DNA of 62,578 bases, from contig NZ_CAKRGI010000011.1 of the NCBI RefSeq assembly GCF_934330165.1, forward strand, positions 1 to 62,578, given 5' to 3'. Below the pieces are notes generated by a model. It saw only the letters and a list, made by a program, of their open reading frames with translations, ran no database searches and was not told the DNA's origin. The position numbers were made by a program, and so were the translations under genes. This DNA comes from an uncultured Mediterraneibacter sp. GTDB lineage: Bacteria > Bacillota > Clostridia > Lachnospirales > Lachnospiraceae. Positions 6,543 through 16,486 of this stretch are shown here, piece by piece (within the stretch, counting starts at the first letter, position 1; the number at the start of each line of letters is the position of its first letter).

Positions 6543-8603
6543 TTACTCTGTACCATCTTCACCGGATGGATCAGATGGCTGTGGTCCTTTACTTACCATA
6601 TACTGAATGGAAGTTCCCTCTTCCACCTGGGTTCCTGCACTGACAGACTGATAGAATACCTGACCTTTTGGATAATCATCACTGTAATCTTCTCCCAGAT
6701 ATTCTGCCGTAAGTCCTGCCTGCTGAAGCTGCTTCTCTGCAGTTGTCTTATTCGAAGTGAGGATATTCGGTACAGTTGTCATCTTCAGCTTTGATCCTTT
6801 ACTTACCACATAACTGACGGTTGTTCCTTTTGACACCTGCTTTCCGGATGCTGTTCCCTGTGAAATGACTATTCCGGCTGCTACAGAATCACTATATTCT
6901 TCACTGGCACTTCCCTGAAGTCCTGCCGCTGCAAGTGCTGACTCAGCTTCTGACTGGCTTTTTCCTTCAATGGACGGAACTGTTGCCGGCTGTGAACCAA
7001 GACTGACAACGATCTTAACCTCTGATCCTTCATCCACTTCTGTACCCTCACCCGGTTCTACTGAAATAACTTTTCCTTCTTCCACTGAATCACTGTACTG
7101 CGGATCTCCTTTTACAACAACAAGATCCGCTGCTTTAATGGCAGCCTCTGCATCCGATTCATCTTGTCCGATGACAGACGGAACTTTGGTACTCTTTGCC
7201 TCCTCACCGGTACTGAGAACAACTTCCACGGTACTATGCCGCTTCACCTTCTCACCTTTCCCCGGTGACTGACTCATGATCTGATTCTTTTTATATTCAT
7301 TTGATGGCTTTTTATCGACTACATCGATTCCAAGATCATACTTTTTCAGCTCTTTTGTAGCTTCTTCTACTGTCATGCCACGGACATCAGGCACTTTGAC
7401 CTTCTCCGACTGAGTGACAGTCGCATTCCCCGAACCTTTAAAGATGCCGACTGCATTTCCGACAAGGAACAGGATCAGCAGTGCGATCACTACACCTGCC
7501 ACAATCATCAGGATCCGCATGATCTTCTTCGTATCAGGATTTACATCTTTCTTTTTTCCTCTTCCTGAAGAACGGCGGTCATCGTCATACTCGTCATCAT
7601 ACTCGTCATCTTCGTCGTCATAGTCGTCCTCATACTCGTCGTCTTCGTCCTCATACTCGTCCTCGTACTCATCGTCCTCATCATAACCACGCTCACGCTG
7701 AAGACGTTCTACTTCTTCCGGTGACATAACAACGGTCCGGTCACTTCTCCGTCTGCCCCCAAGAACAACGAAATCGCCTTCCGGATCCACCAGCGAATGC
7801 TTCAGATCCTGTAACAGCTCATCGCAGCTCTGATATCGCATCGCCGGATTTTTCTGTGTACATTTCATAATGATACATTCCAGACTGTACGGGATATCCG
7901 GTACTTCTTCTGCCGGGGACTTGATTTCCTCCTGCAGGTGCTTCAATGCCACTGTCACAGTAGAATCCCCATCAAAAGGAACATGACCGGTGATCATCTC
8001 ATACATGGTAATGCCTGCAGAATAAAGATCACTCTTCTCATCTACAATTCCACCTCTTGCCTGCTCCGGTGATGTATAGTGAACGGATCCCATTACACTG
8101 GTGCTGATCGTCTGCGTAGACGTAGTCGCCCGTGCAATACCGAAATCTGTGACCTTTACTTTTCCTTCTTTTGAAATAATAATATTCTGAGGCTTGATAT
8201 CCCTGTGAATAATATGACAGTTATGTGCCGCCTGAATGCCGGCTACCATCTGAATTGCAATGCTGATGGTCTCCTTGGCTGAAAGCTTTCCTTTTTTCTC
8301 GATATAATCTTTCAGCGTAATTCCTTCAACCAGTTCCATGACCATATAATATAAACCACGATCCTGTCCTACATCATAAACGTTCACCACATTCGGATGC
8401 ATCAGTCCTGCTGCCGCCTGTGCTTCGCTCAAAAACTTCTTAATAAATGTCTCATCTGAACGATAATCGCTCTTGAGAACCTTAATCGCAACAAAGCGGT
8501 TCAGCTTGTGGTCTTTTCCTTTATATACATCCGCCATACCGCCGGAACCGATACGCCCGAGTATCTCGTACCGCTTTCCTAAGAAAACTCCTTCTTTGAT
8601 CAT
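6543..8603 (-). CDS. prkC: PASTA-domain Ser/Thr protein kinase (PrkC/StkP family)
   Basis: 686 residues. Kinase domain at about 10-275 with the glycine loop (IGSGGMADVYKG), the Lys in VAIKVL, HRDIKPQN and DFG (DFGIARAT). Then a very acidic linker (about 315-350, runs of D/E/Y), one membrane segment (about 365-390) and four outward PASTA domains (about 405-470, 474-537, 540-604 and 608-671) that in this family sense muropeptides or lipid II. The gene overlaps the phosphatase gene prpC by 4 bp (ATGA), the classic kinase/phosphatase pair. Likely acts in cell-wall and growth control. The acidic linker is encoded by a degenerate tandem repeat. Confidence 0.96.
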   Translation of the reverse strand: MIKEGVFLGKRYEILGRIGSGGMADVYKGKDHKLNRFVAIKVLKSDYRSDETFIKKFLSEAQAAAGLMHPNVVNVYDVGQDRGLYYMVMELVEGITLKDYIEKKGKLSAKETISIAIQMVAGIQAAHNCHIIHRDIKPQNIIISKEGKVKVTDFGIARATTSTQTISTSVMGSVHYTSPEQARGGIVDEKSDLYSAGITMYEMITGHVPFDGDSTVTVALKHLQEEIKSPAEEVPDIPYSLECIIMKCTQKNPAMRYQSCDELLQDLKHSLVDPEGDFVVLGGRRRSDRTVVMSPEEVERLQRERGYDEDDEYEDEYEDEDDEYEDDYDDEDDEYDDEYDDDRRSSGRGKKKDVNPDTKKIMRILMIVAGVVIALLILFLVGNAVGIFKGSGNATVTQSEKVKVPDVRGMTVEEATKELKKYDLGIDVVDKKPSNEYKKNQIMSQSPGKGEKVKRHSTVEVVLSTGEEAKSTKVPSVIGQDESDAEAAIKAADLVVVKGDPQYSDSVEEGKVISVEPGEGTEVDEGSEVKIVVSLGSQPATVPSIEGKSQSEAESALAAAGLQGSASEEYSDSVAAGIVISQGTASGKQVSKGTTVSYVVSKGSKLKMTTVPNILTSNKTTAEKQLQQAGLTAEYLGEDYSDDYPKGQVFYQSVSAGTQVEEGTSIQYMVSKGPQPSDPSGEDGTE

Positions 8604-9340
8604 ATACTCACCTCATCTGCAAATGGTTCGATCAGAACGATTCCAATATTATCTGTACCGCCGTTCTCTTTGGCAGCATTCACAAGGTTCTGCCCTGCTT
8701 CTACAATGTCTCTTGCTCCCTGTACAATATGGAAAAGTTCTTCATCTTCCACCATATTGCTCAGACCGTCTGTACACATCAGTATGATGTCTCCCCTTTT
8801 CAGACGATGCTCGTAAAAATCTACATCGACATCTGCTTTTGCCCCGATCGCTCTGGTAATAATATTCTTATCCGGGTGATGCTTTGCTTCTTCCGGTTTG
8901 ATACCGCCCAGACGTACCATCTCTTCTACCAGTGAATGGTCTTTCGTCAGCTGCTGTATTCCGTGATTGATCAGATAGAGACGGCTGTCTCCCACATTCG
9001 CAAAATACATCATCTGATTCATGATCGTAGCTGCTACGACCGTTGTTCCCATCCCCTTGAGATGTTCGTCCTTCGATGCCTCCCTGATGATCTCCCGGTT
9101 TGCCGTCTTAATAGCATTTACAAGGACTCTCTCGATATCTTCGCCCTGGCTTTTCTCCAACTCACGCTGTAACACTTCCACGGTATACTTGGAAGCATAG
9201 TCTCCTGCCTGATGTCCGCCCATTCCGTCTGCCACCACAAACAGATTCCGAAGGATACCAAGTGGTCTTCCTCCTTCAAAAACATAATCCTGATTCACCT
9301 GTCGTACCATTCCGACATCCGTAATTGAAAATGTCCTCAT
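8600..9340 (-). CDS. prpC: PP2C-type Ser/Thr phosphatase (PrpC/Stp)
   Basis: 246 residues; reverses phosphorylation by the neighbouring PASTA kinase. PP2C metal-site motifs are present: QVNQD near residue 16, VADGMGGHQAGDYAS (about 37-51), GTTVV, ANVGDSRLYL, CTDGLSNMV and the final GGTDNIG. Overlaps both rlmN and prkC by 4 bp, so translation is coupled. Confidence 0.96.
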   Translation of the reverse strand: MRTFSITDVGMVRQVNQDYVFEGGRPLGILRNLFVVADGMGGHQAGDYASKYTVEVLQRELEKSQGEDIERVLVNAIKTANREIIREASKDEHLKGMGTTVVAATIMNQMMYFANVGDSRLYLINHGIQQLTKDHSLVEEMVRLGGIKPEEAKHHPDKNIITRAIGAKADVDVDFYEHRLKRGDIILMCTDGLSNMVEDEELFHIVQGARDIVEAGQNLVNAAKENGGTDNIGIVLIEPFADEVSI

Positions 9341-10392
9341 ACTTCTTCTCCTTCTGCCACATCCGCCTTTACATAGCTGCGTCTGAGCTGACCACAGGCT
9401 CCATCGATATCAGAGCCCATTTCCCTTCTTATAGTAACATTTATTCCGCTTTTTTCAAGTTTATTTTTGAAATTCAGGGCATTTTTGCGACTTGGACGTA
9501 CAAAATCACGCTCTCTTACCGGATTCACCGGGATCAGGTTCAGATGACAGTTTCTCGGCTTTAAAATTGCCGTCAGTTCCCTTGCATCTTCCTCAGTATC
9601 ATTGACTCCATGCACCAGACTGTATTCAAAGGTCACTCTGCGCCCCGTTTCACGGAAATAGGTATCGCAGGCATCAAGCACTTCCGGGAGATGATATTTA
9701 TTTGCTACCGGCATCAGCCTTTTTCTCTTTTCCTGCGTAGAACCATGCAGGGATAATGCAAGCGTGATCTGTAAATGTTCCTTTGCCAGTTCCAGGATCT
9801 TCGGAACAATCCCACAGGTAGATACTGTCACATTTCTCTGACTGATATGCAGACCATGTTCATCCGTAAGCAGATGTACAAAATTCAGGAAATTTTCGTA
9901 ATTATCCAGTGGCTCTCCTGTTCCCATGACTACCACATTGGATACTCTTTCCTGCGTGATCTTCTGGATCTGATAGATCTGCCCCAGCATCTCTGAAGAA
10001 GACAGGTTTCTCTGCAGACCTCCGATCGTAGAAGCACAGAAGGCACATCCCATCCGGCAGCCTGCCTGTGAAGAAATGCAGACAGAATTGCCATGCTTAT
10101 AACGCATCAGGACACTTTCGACTACATTTCCATCATATAACCGGAATAAGAATTTATTCGTCCCGTCAATCTGCGAGATCTGACGCTCCAGCATTTTCAC
10201 CGGAAGGATCACATATTCTTCTTTCAGCTTTTCCCGTAACGCTTTTGACAGATTCGTCATCTCATCAAAATCATCTGCCAGCTTTACATGGAGCCATTCA
10301 TAGACCTGCTTTGCACGGAATGGTTTCTCCCCCAGTGCCTCCATCTCATCTTTTAATCTGTCGTATCCATAAGCCCGGATATCCTTCTTCAT
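9337..10392 (-). CDS. rlmN: 23S rRNA (adenine2503-C2)/tRNA A37 methyltransferase RlmN
   Basis: 351 residues. Radical SAM enzyme with the CRMGCAFCAST cluster motif (CxxxCxxC), the GTGEPLDNY motif and the two accessory cysteines expected for the methyl-Cys mechanism (VSTCGIVP and the near-C-terminal DGACGQL). Full length. It overlaps prpC by 4 bp and is 1 bp from the rsmB stop. Confidence 0.96.
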   Translation of the reverse strand: MKKDIRAYGYDRLKDEMEALGEKPFRAKQVYEWLHVKLADDFDEMTNLSKALREKLKEEYVILPVKMLERQISQIDGTNKFLFRLYDGNVVESVLMRYKHGNSVCISSQAGCRMGCAFCASTIGGLQRNLSSSEMLGQIYQIQKITQERVSNVVVMGTGEPLDNYENFLNFVHLLTDEHGLHISQRNVTVSTCGIVPKILELAKEHLQITLALSLHGSTQEKRKRLMPVANKYHLPEVLDACDTYFRETGRRVTFEYSLVHGVNDTEEDARELTAILKPRNCHLNLIPVNPVRERDFVRPSRKNALNFKNKLEKSGINVTIRREMGSDIDGACGQLRRSYVKADVAEGEEV

Positions 10393-10393
10393 A

Positions 10394-11770
10394 TCAGTTC
10401 TCCCCGTTCTTTTTTAACCTTGCTATAAAAAATCCATCACTGCAATGCACACCCGGAAGGAACTGGATGCAGCCTTCCTCTTCTACTGACTCTGCCAGTT
10501 GCGGGCAAAGCTTCTCTCTGATGCTGTCCAGAGAAAACTGCGGGTACTTTTCCAAAAACCAGTGTACATTCTCCTCATTTTCCATGGGATCAATGGTACA
10601 GGTACTATATAATAATATACCTCCTTTTTTTACCATTGCCTGTGCATTTTCAAGAATCTTTCTCTGCAGTTCAGCCAGCTCTTTCAGATCTTCCTCTTTC
10701 ACCCGGTATTTCAGATCCGGTTTCTTTCCAAAGACTCCCAGCCCGGAACAGGGCAGATCTGCGAGGACGATATCTGCTTTTTCTTTCCATGCTTCATCCG
10801 GTACGGTTGCATCCCTGCAGACTGCATGAATATTTTCAAGTCCCATCCTGGCAATATTTTCTTCAATGAGTCCTACTTTATATTCCGTCAGATCCCTGGC
10901 TTCTACTTCACCTTTTTTCTCTTCATTCCGGTCAGTTATCCACAGTTTCTCCGCAATATGTAAGGATTTTCCACCCGGAGCAGCACAGATATCCACAATT
11001 TTATTCCCTGCTTCCGGGGCTGCCAGTTCTGCCACCAGCATAGAACTTACATCCTGCACCGTAAACCAGCCTTTCCAGAAGCAGTCCAGGCTTTCAAGAT
11101 AATCATATCCGCTGATAAAAAAGGCGTACGGCAGATAAGGATGCTCCTGCACAGTTACCCCTTCCTGCTCCAGTTCCTTTTTCAGTTCCTCAGGAGTTAC
11201 TTTATTTTGACAGCACCGGATCGTGACCGGCCTTTCCTTCAGGAAATCAGCTGCCACGGTACGGGTGACTTCCTCTCCATAACTTTTTTCCCACAGCCTG
11301 AGAATCCATGTCGGAATGGAATATTGAATTGAAAGTGCCTCAATTCCTTCCTGCGGATAGTCCAATGTATCCAGCCCTCTTGTCACACTCCGCAGCACTC
11401 CGTTCACATACCCCTTTAATCCTGAAAAGCCTTTTCTTACTGCCAGTTTGACTGCCTCGCTGCACACCGCATGATCCGGTACGCTGTTCATATATTTTAA
11501 CTGGTAAACTCCGCTTCTTAAGATATTGCGGATGACCGGTTTCATCTTCTTCACTTTTACTTTCGAGAACTGATCCAAAATAAAATCGATCTCAATCAGA
11601 TGCTCCAGCGTTCCCTCGGTCACCCTGGTAATAAACGCACGCTCTTTCTTCTCAAGATACTGATATTTTGACAGTACCTCTCCGAGAATTTTATGGCTGT
11701 ATGCTCCATTTTCTGTTATTTCCATCAATACTGCGAGAACGATTTCCCGCTCATTGACCTGTCTGCCCAT
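10394..11770 (-). CDS. rsmB: 16S rRNA (cytosine967-C5)-methyltransferase RsmB
   Basis: 458 residues: an N-terminal NusB-like RNA-binding domain (about 1-140) and a C-terminal SAM methyltransferase. Seen are the SAM loop DICAAPGGKSLHIAE, the DLPCSGLGVFGKKPDLKYR motif IV cysteine and the catalytic-Cys motif YSTCTIDPMENEENV. Members modify C967 of 16S rRNA. Same transcript as fmt/def and rlmN. Confidence 0.94.
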   Translation of the reverse strand: MGRQVNEREIVLAVLMEITENGAYSHKILGEVLSKYQYLEKKERAFITRVTEGTLEHLIEIDFILDQFSKVKVKKMKPVIRNILRSGVYQLKYMNSVPDHAVCSEAVKLAVRKGFSGLKGYVNGVLRSVTRGLDTLDYPQEGIEALSIQYSIPTWILRLWEKSYGEEVTRTVAADFLKERPVTIRCCQNKVTPEELKKELEQEGVTVQEHPYLPYAFFISGYDYLESLDCFWKGWFTVQDVSSMLVAELAAPEAGNKIVDICAAPGGKSLHIAEKLWITDRNEEKKGEVEARDLTEYKVGLIEENIARMGLENIHAVCRDATVPDEAWKEKADIVLADLPCSGLGVFGKKPDLKYRVKEEDLKELAELQRKILENAQAMVKKGGILLYSTCTIDPMENEENVHWFLEKYPQFSLDSIREKLCPQLAESVEEEGCIQFLPGVHCSDGFFIARLKKNGEN

Positions 11771-11800
11771 CTTTTTCCTCCAGCATTTCTGTTCTGCTCT

Positions 11801-12502
11801 TTAATCGTCCCTGCGTCCTCTTGTAAGGATCAGAAGACGTAATAACTGTAAAATCTGTGCCGCCGCACTTGCCACATACGTCAGTGCCGCTGCTCCCAGT
11901 ACTTTCTTCACCCCGCTGATCTCTTCAGGATGCAGCATTCCCGCCGTCTCCAGAACACTTACTGCCCGGTGTGACGCATTGAACTCTACCGGTAAAGTCA
12001 CGATCTGAAAGAGGACTGCCAGTGAGAATAACAGGATTCCCAGATTGATCAGCATTGCGGACATCTGCCCGTTGAACATCAGCCCGATGATGATCAACGG
12101 CCACGAGATCATAGATCCAAAATTGGCCGCCGGCACCAAAGCAGCACGGACAGAAAGCGGTGCGTACCCTACCTGATGCTGCACGGCATGACCACATTCA
12201 TGTGCTGCGACACCGATTGCTGCGACGGAAGTCGAATTATAAACCGGATCTGATAATGCCAGCGTCTTGTTCGTTGGATTGTAATGATCCGTCAGATTTC
12301 CTGAAATATGGATGATCTGTACATCATAAATGCCGTTCCGGTGCAAAATCTTTTCTGCCGCATCCCTTCCCGTCATGCCTGAATAACTGCGTACATTAGA
12401 ATATCTCGCAAACGTGCTTTTTACTTTTGCCGATGCCAAAAGGCTTAATACCACACCGATCAGTACTAATATATAAGTCCAGTCATAATAATAGTAGAAC
12501 AT
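11801..12502 (-). CDS. membrane zinc metallopeptidase, YugP family
   Basis: 233 residues with an N-terminal membrane segment (residues about 8-25), HECGHAVQH (HExxH zinc site, about 101-109) and two or three further hydrophobic segments after it. Conserved in Firmicutes between fmt and rsmB; the substrate of the family is not established. Nothing is missing compared with relatives. Confidence 0.9.
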   Translation of the reverse strand: MFYYYYDWTYILVLIGVVLSLLASAKVKSTFARYSNVRSYSGMTGRDAAEKILHRNGIYDVQIIHISGNLTDHYNPTNKTLALSDPVYNSTSVAAIGVAAHECGHAVQHQVGYAPLSVRAALVPAANFGSMISWPLIIIGLMFNGQMSAMLINLGILLFSLAVLFQIVTLPVEFNASHRAVSVLETAGMLHPEEISGVKKVLGAAALTYVASAAAQILQLLRLLILTRGRRDD

Positions 12503-12544
12503 CTTCTCTGCCTCCTGAATTTAAATTCTGTCTATTTTCCTGCT

Positions 12545-13546
12545 CTATGCTTCTGCCATAAATAAAGTTCCCTCTTTCAAGGTGTAACCCCTTAAAAACG
12601 CATCCGTATCCATCCGCTTTTTTCCCGGAATCTGAAGCTGCAGCACCTTCAACTGCCCTTCACCTGTCTGTACTGTGAAACTGTCCTTTTCCACTGCAAC
12701 GACAGTTCCTGCCGCTGCCTGCGACTCTTCTGCCTGTGATTCTCCCTGAAGCTTTTCTACCTCTGTCTCTCCAGCCTGCACACCCACTGCCGGCTCTGCT
12801 TTGGCTTTCCAGATCTTCATCACCTTTCCATCCCAGTGCGTATAGGCACTGGGCCAGGAATTTAAACCACGAACCAGCCGTTCGATCTCAACGGCAGATC
12901 TGCTCCAGTCGATATTCCCCAGCTTTTTATCCAGCATCCGTGCATAAGCGGTAGGACTTTCTCCCTGCTTTTCAAAGGTTGCTGTATGTGTTTCCACTGC
13001 TTTCAGCGTCTCCACGCATAATGCCGCACCTGCCGCTGCCAGTTTATCGTGCAGTGACTCACCGGTCTCGTCCGGTGTGATCTCAACTTCCGTCTTCTGG
13101 ATCATATCTCCTGTATCCAGTCCCTCATCCATCTGCATGGTCGTCACTCCGGTCACACTTTCCCCGTTGATGATCGCCCACTGGATCGGTGCTGCACCAC
13201 GGTATTTCGGAAGAAGTGAAGCATGCACATTGATGCATCCATAGGGTGTCATTTCCAGAATTGACTTTGGAAGGATCTGTCCAAATGCGATCACAACCAT
13301 AACATCTGCCTGATATTTTTTTAATTCTTCCACGCACTCAGGATCCCTGATCTTCTTCGGCTGATACACCGGGATTCCATGCTTCATTGCCGCTGCTTTC
13401 ACCGGAGTTGGCTGCATTTCTTTGCCTCTTCCCTTTGGCTTGTCCGGCTGCGTTACCACCAGACATACTTCATGTCCTGCTTCGATCAGTGCCTCCAGCG
13501 TTCCTACTGAAAAATCCGGCGTTCCCATAAAGATAATCTTCATCAT
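12545..13546 (-). CDS. fmt: methionyl-tRNA formyltransferase
   Basis: 333 residues. Formylates initiator Met-tRNA with 10-formyl-THF. Motifs: FMGTPDFS at the N-terminus, the catalytic HASLLPKYRGAAPIQWAI stretch with Asn-His-Asp site, and GDMIQKTEVEI. The C-terminal anticodon-type domain carries an extra, low-complexity Glu/Gln/Ala-rich insert (about 255-285) that makes it some 18 residues longer than the E. coli enzyme. Followed by the usual Clostridia neighbours. SD of AGGGAGGAT type. Confidence 0.95.
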   Translation of the reverse strand: MMKIIFMGTPDFSVGTLEALIEAGHEVCLVVTQPDKPKGRGKEMQPTPVKAAAMKHGIPVYQPKKIRDPECVEELKKYQADVMVVIAFGQILPKSILEMTPYGCINVHASLLPKYRGAAPIQWAIINGESVTGVTTMQMDEGLDTGDMIQKTEVEITPDETGESLHDKLAAAGAALCVETLKAVETHTATFEKQGESPTAYARMLDKKLGNIDWSRSAVEIERLVRGLNSWPSAYTHWDGKVMKIWKAKAEPAVGVQAGETEVEKLQGESQAEESQAAAGTVVAVEKDSFTVQTGEGQLKVLQLQIPGKKRMDTDAFLRGYTLKEGTLFMAEA

Positions 13547-13597
13547 TTATCCTCCCTTTTCTTATTCTTCTCTGCGATGTCTGTATTTCAGGGATTT

Positions 13598-14077
13598 TCA
13601 GTCTTCCGGTTCCTCCACCGGTTCTACATCATGCAGTCCGTCTTCCACCTTATCCACATAAAGATGACCCGAGAGATGATCGATCTCATGGCAGAATGCT
13701 CTTGCAAGAAGTCCTTCTCCCTCGATTTCAAATTCTTCCATCTCTTCATTTAATGCCCGTACTTTCACATAACTCGGGCGTGTCACAATGCCCCATTTTC
13801 CCGGAACACTCAGGCATCCCTCTTCTCCGGTCTGCTCACCGGAAGTCTCGATGATCTCCGGGTTGATCAGTACGATCGGCCCCTCTCCTACATCGATCAC
13901 CACAATCTGCTTGAGGATTCCTACCTGTGGTGCTGCCAGACCGACTCCCATTTTTTCATACATCGTATCCAGCATATCACCGATCAGGATCTTTGTCCTG
14001 ATGGTCATTTTCTTTACTTCTTTACACTGCTTTCCGAGAATTTCATCCCCTATTTCTCTTACTTCTCTGATTGCCAT
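13598..14077 (-). CDS. def: peptide deformylase
   Basis: 159 residues. Removes the N-formyl group from nascent proteins. The three active-site motifs are intact: [18 protein letters not shown] (metal Cys) and HEIDHLSG (metal His and catalytic Glu). Sits directly upstream of fmt, which makes the formylated substrate. Confidence 0.96.
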   Translation of the reverse strand: MAIREVREIGDEILGKQCKEVKKMTIRTKILIGDMLDTMYEKMGVGLAAPQVGILKQIVVIDVGEGPIVLINPEIIETSGEQTGEEGCLSVPGKWGIVTRPSYVKVRALNEEMEEFEIEGEGLLARAFCHEIDHLSGHLYVDKVEDGLHDVEPVEEPED

Positions 14078-14188
14078 AACCTTCTCCTTCTTAATCTTGC
14101 CTTATCTTATCTTAATCTTGCCTTCTTTTAGTCGATGGCTTTTGCTCTATATGATCTATCTTTCTGTACCGATATCTCTTTTTTATTC

Positions 14189-16414
14189 TCACAGGTTCAT
14201 CGGATTAAAATCGAACTGAATCCTCAGCTTTGCAAAGCCTGAATTGATCTCAATATACTGCTCCATCAGATCTTTTACCCGGATCAGCGTTCTGTATTCC
14301 GGTGCTTTAATATAGATCACCCGGCGGTAAATATCTTTAATCTTATCTACTCCCGGACTTGCCGGACCGATCACTTCCAGCGTTGCTTTTCCTTTGATCC
14401 TTAAGACATATTCTTTCAAATACTTACATCCCGTCTCCAGAAGCCTTTCATCTTCTCCTGCCGCCAGCACAGCCATCAGTTCTTCTGCCGGAGGATACCC
14501 CAGCAGCTCCCTGTACCTGATCTCCTGCTCATAAAAAGCTTCATAGTCCTGTGCCGCCGCAGCTTTGATCGCATAATGCTCCGGGGAATAAGTCTGAATG
14601 ACCACTTCTCCTTCCCGCATCCCTCTTCCGGCACGTCCTGCTGCCTGCGTCAGCAACTGAAAGGTTCGTTCCCCCGAACGGTAATCATCGGTATACAATG
14701 ACATATCCGCTGCCAGCACACCCACCAGCGTCACATTCGGGAAATCATGACCCTTTACGATCATCTGCGTTCCTACCAGCACATCCGCCTCTTCATTGGC
14801 AAATGCTGAAAGGATCTTGGTATGTGCATCTTTCTTTTTCGTCGTATCCATATCCATCCGCAGGACTTTTGCCTGTGGGAAACGTCGTCTCACCATCTCC
14901 TCGATCTGCTGCGTTCCGGCTTTAAATTCTCCGATAAAACCCGATCCGCACTCCGGGCAGACCCGGATCTTCGGCTGCTCGTATCCACAGTAATGGCAGA
15001 CCATTTTCCCGCCTTTATGAACGGAAAGGGATACATTGCAGTGCGGACACTGGATCACATGTCCACATTCCCTGCAGGACACAAATCCCGAATATCCGCG
15101 CCGGTTCAAAAACAGCATGATCTGCTCTCCCCGCCCCAGCCGCTCTTCCATCAGACTTTGCAGCTTTCCGCTCAGGATCGTATGATTCCCGTTCTTCAGC
15201 TCTTCCCGCATATCTACAGTATACACCTCTGCCATCTGCTGCATTCTGGAGCGGTGCCGCATTTCATACAGAACATACTCTCCTTTCCTTGCCCGGTACA
15301 TTGCCTCCATCGAGGGCGTCGCACTTCCAAGAACAACGCTTGCATCCTCTTCTTTCGCTCTCCGGATCGCAGTCTCCCGTGCATGATATCTGGGAATCTG
15401 CTCACTTTTGTAAGTCGGTTCATGTTCCTCGTCGATCACCACCAGCCCAAGATTCGGAAATGGTGTAAACAGGGCAGAGCGGGGACCGATCATCACATCG
15501 ATCTCTCCCCGCTTTGCACGCATCATCTGATCATAACGTTCCCCCGCAGAAAGCCTGGAATTCATAATTGAAACCCGGTCTCCGAACTTCCTGTAAAACC
15601 GCATGACAGTCTGATACGTCAGTGCGATCTCCGGGATCAGAACGATCGCCTGTCTGCCGCGTTCCACAACGGTATGGATCATTTCCATATAAACTTCCGT
15701 CTTGCCGCTCCCTGTCACTCCATGGATGAGATAGGTCTTTCGCTTTCCCGCCAGATAATCCTCTCGGAATCCCCGGATCACCTCCTCCTGTTCTGAAGTA
15801 AAGGTGATGGTCCGCTCCTGCTGCGTTCCCTGCTGCACCGGATTACGGTAGATCTGCTCGGACTCCATCTTCAATACTCCCTGCTCTTCTAACGTACGGA
15901 TCACCGGCAGGGTAATATTCAGCTTTCCGGTCACCAGTTCATAATCCAAAAGCCGGTCTGCAAGCAATGCTTCCAACAGTCTTGCCCGTGCCTTCTGGTT
16001 CTTTTTTCTATAAAATGCGAGCTTTTCTTCCCCTTCTTTTTCCGAAAGGAGAAGCCGTAAATGCTTCTTTACCTTTGCATTTTCCTTCTGCCTGATCGGC
16101 AGAACGGTCTTGAGCGACTGGATCATTGTCCCGCCATAATGCTCTTTCATCCATGCCGCAAGAGCGATCAGCCTGGTCTCGATCTCCATTCCCTTTTCAG
16201 AAATAGACAGGATGGATTTCACTTTGGAAAGATCGTATTCGCATTTTTCCGAAAATCCTGTCACGTATCCTTTGATCTGCCGGTTTCCTTTTCCGAACGG
16301 CACAACCACTTCCATTCCCGGTCGAAGCTTTAATTCCAGTTCTTCCGGGATGCGGTACTGAAAGATCTTATCCAGTTTTTCATGTTGAATATCTACTATT
16401 ACATCCGCAAACAC
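14189..16414 (-). CDS. priA: primosomal protein N' (replication restart helicase PriA)
   Basis: 741 residues. N-terminal 3'-DNA-binding domain, then Walker A GVTGSGKTEVYM (about 230-241), DEEH box, a zinc-binding insert with eight cysteines (CRECGHVIQCPHCN ... CHYCGY ... CPECG), helicase motifs V/VI (GTQMIVKGHDFPNV, QAAGRAGR) and a C-terminal domain. Reloads the replisome at stalled forks. The leader to def (14078-14188) contains a short repeated AATCTTGCCTT stretch but no terminator. Confidence 0.96.
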   Translation of the reverse strand: MFADVIVDIQHEKLDKIFQYRIPEELELKLRPGMEVVVPFGKGNRQIKGYVTGFSEKCEYDLSKVKSILSISEKGMEIETRLIALAAWMKEHYGGTMIQSLKTVLPIRQKENAKVKKHLRLLLSEKEGEEKLAFYRKKNQKARARLLEALLADRLLDYELVTGKLNITLPVIRTLEEQGVLKMESEQIYRNPVQQGTQQERTITFTSEQEEVIRGFREDYLAGKRKTYLIHGVTGSGKTEVYMEMIHTVVERGRQAIVLIPEIALTYQTVMRFYRKFGDRVSIMNSRLSAGERYDQMMRAKRGEIDVMIGPRSALFTPFPNLGLVVIDEEHEPTYKSEQIPRYHARETAIRRAKEEDASVVLGSATPSMEAMYRARKGEYVLYEMRHRSRMQQMAEVYTVDMREELKNGNHTILSGKLQSLMEERLGRGEQIMLFLNRRGYSGFVSCRECGHVIQCPHCNVSLSVHKGGKMVCHYCGYEQPKIRVCPECGSGFIGEFKAGTQQIEEMVRRRFPQAKVLRMDMDTTKKKDAHTKILSAFANEEADVLVGTQMIVKGHDFPNVTLVGVLAADMSLYTDDYRSGERTFQLLTQAAGRAGRGMREGEVVIQTYSPEHYAIKAAAAQDYEAFYEQEIRYRELLGYPPAEELMAVLAAGEDERLLETGCKYLKEYVLRIKGKATLEVIGPASPGVDKIKDIYRRVIYIKAPEYRTLIRVKDLMEQYIEINSGFAKLRIQFDFNPMNL

Positions 16415-16486
16415 GCTTTTCCTACCACACTTTTTGCTTATTTTCTATTCTGACTTTTTATCCCGATTTTACTGCTCTGCTTTGAT

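Noticed and set aside
14085..14130. Repeated AATCTTGCCTT stretch between def and priA
   Set aside because: Only two short imperfect copies with no dyad; probably a slippage product without function.
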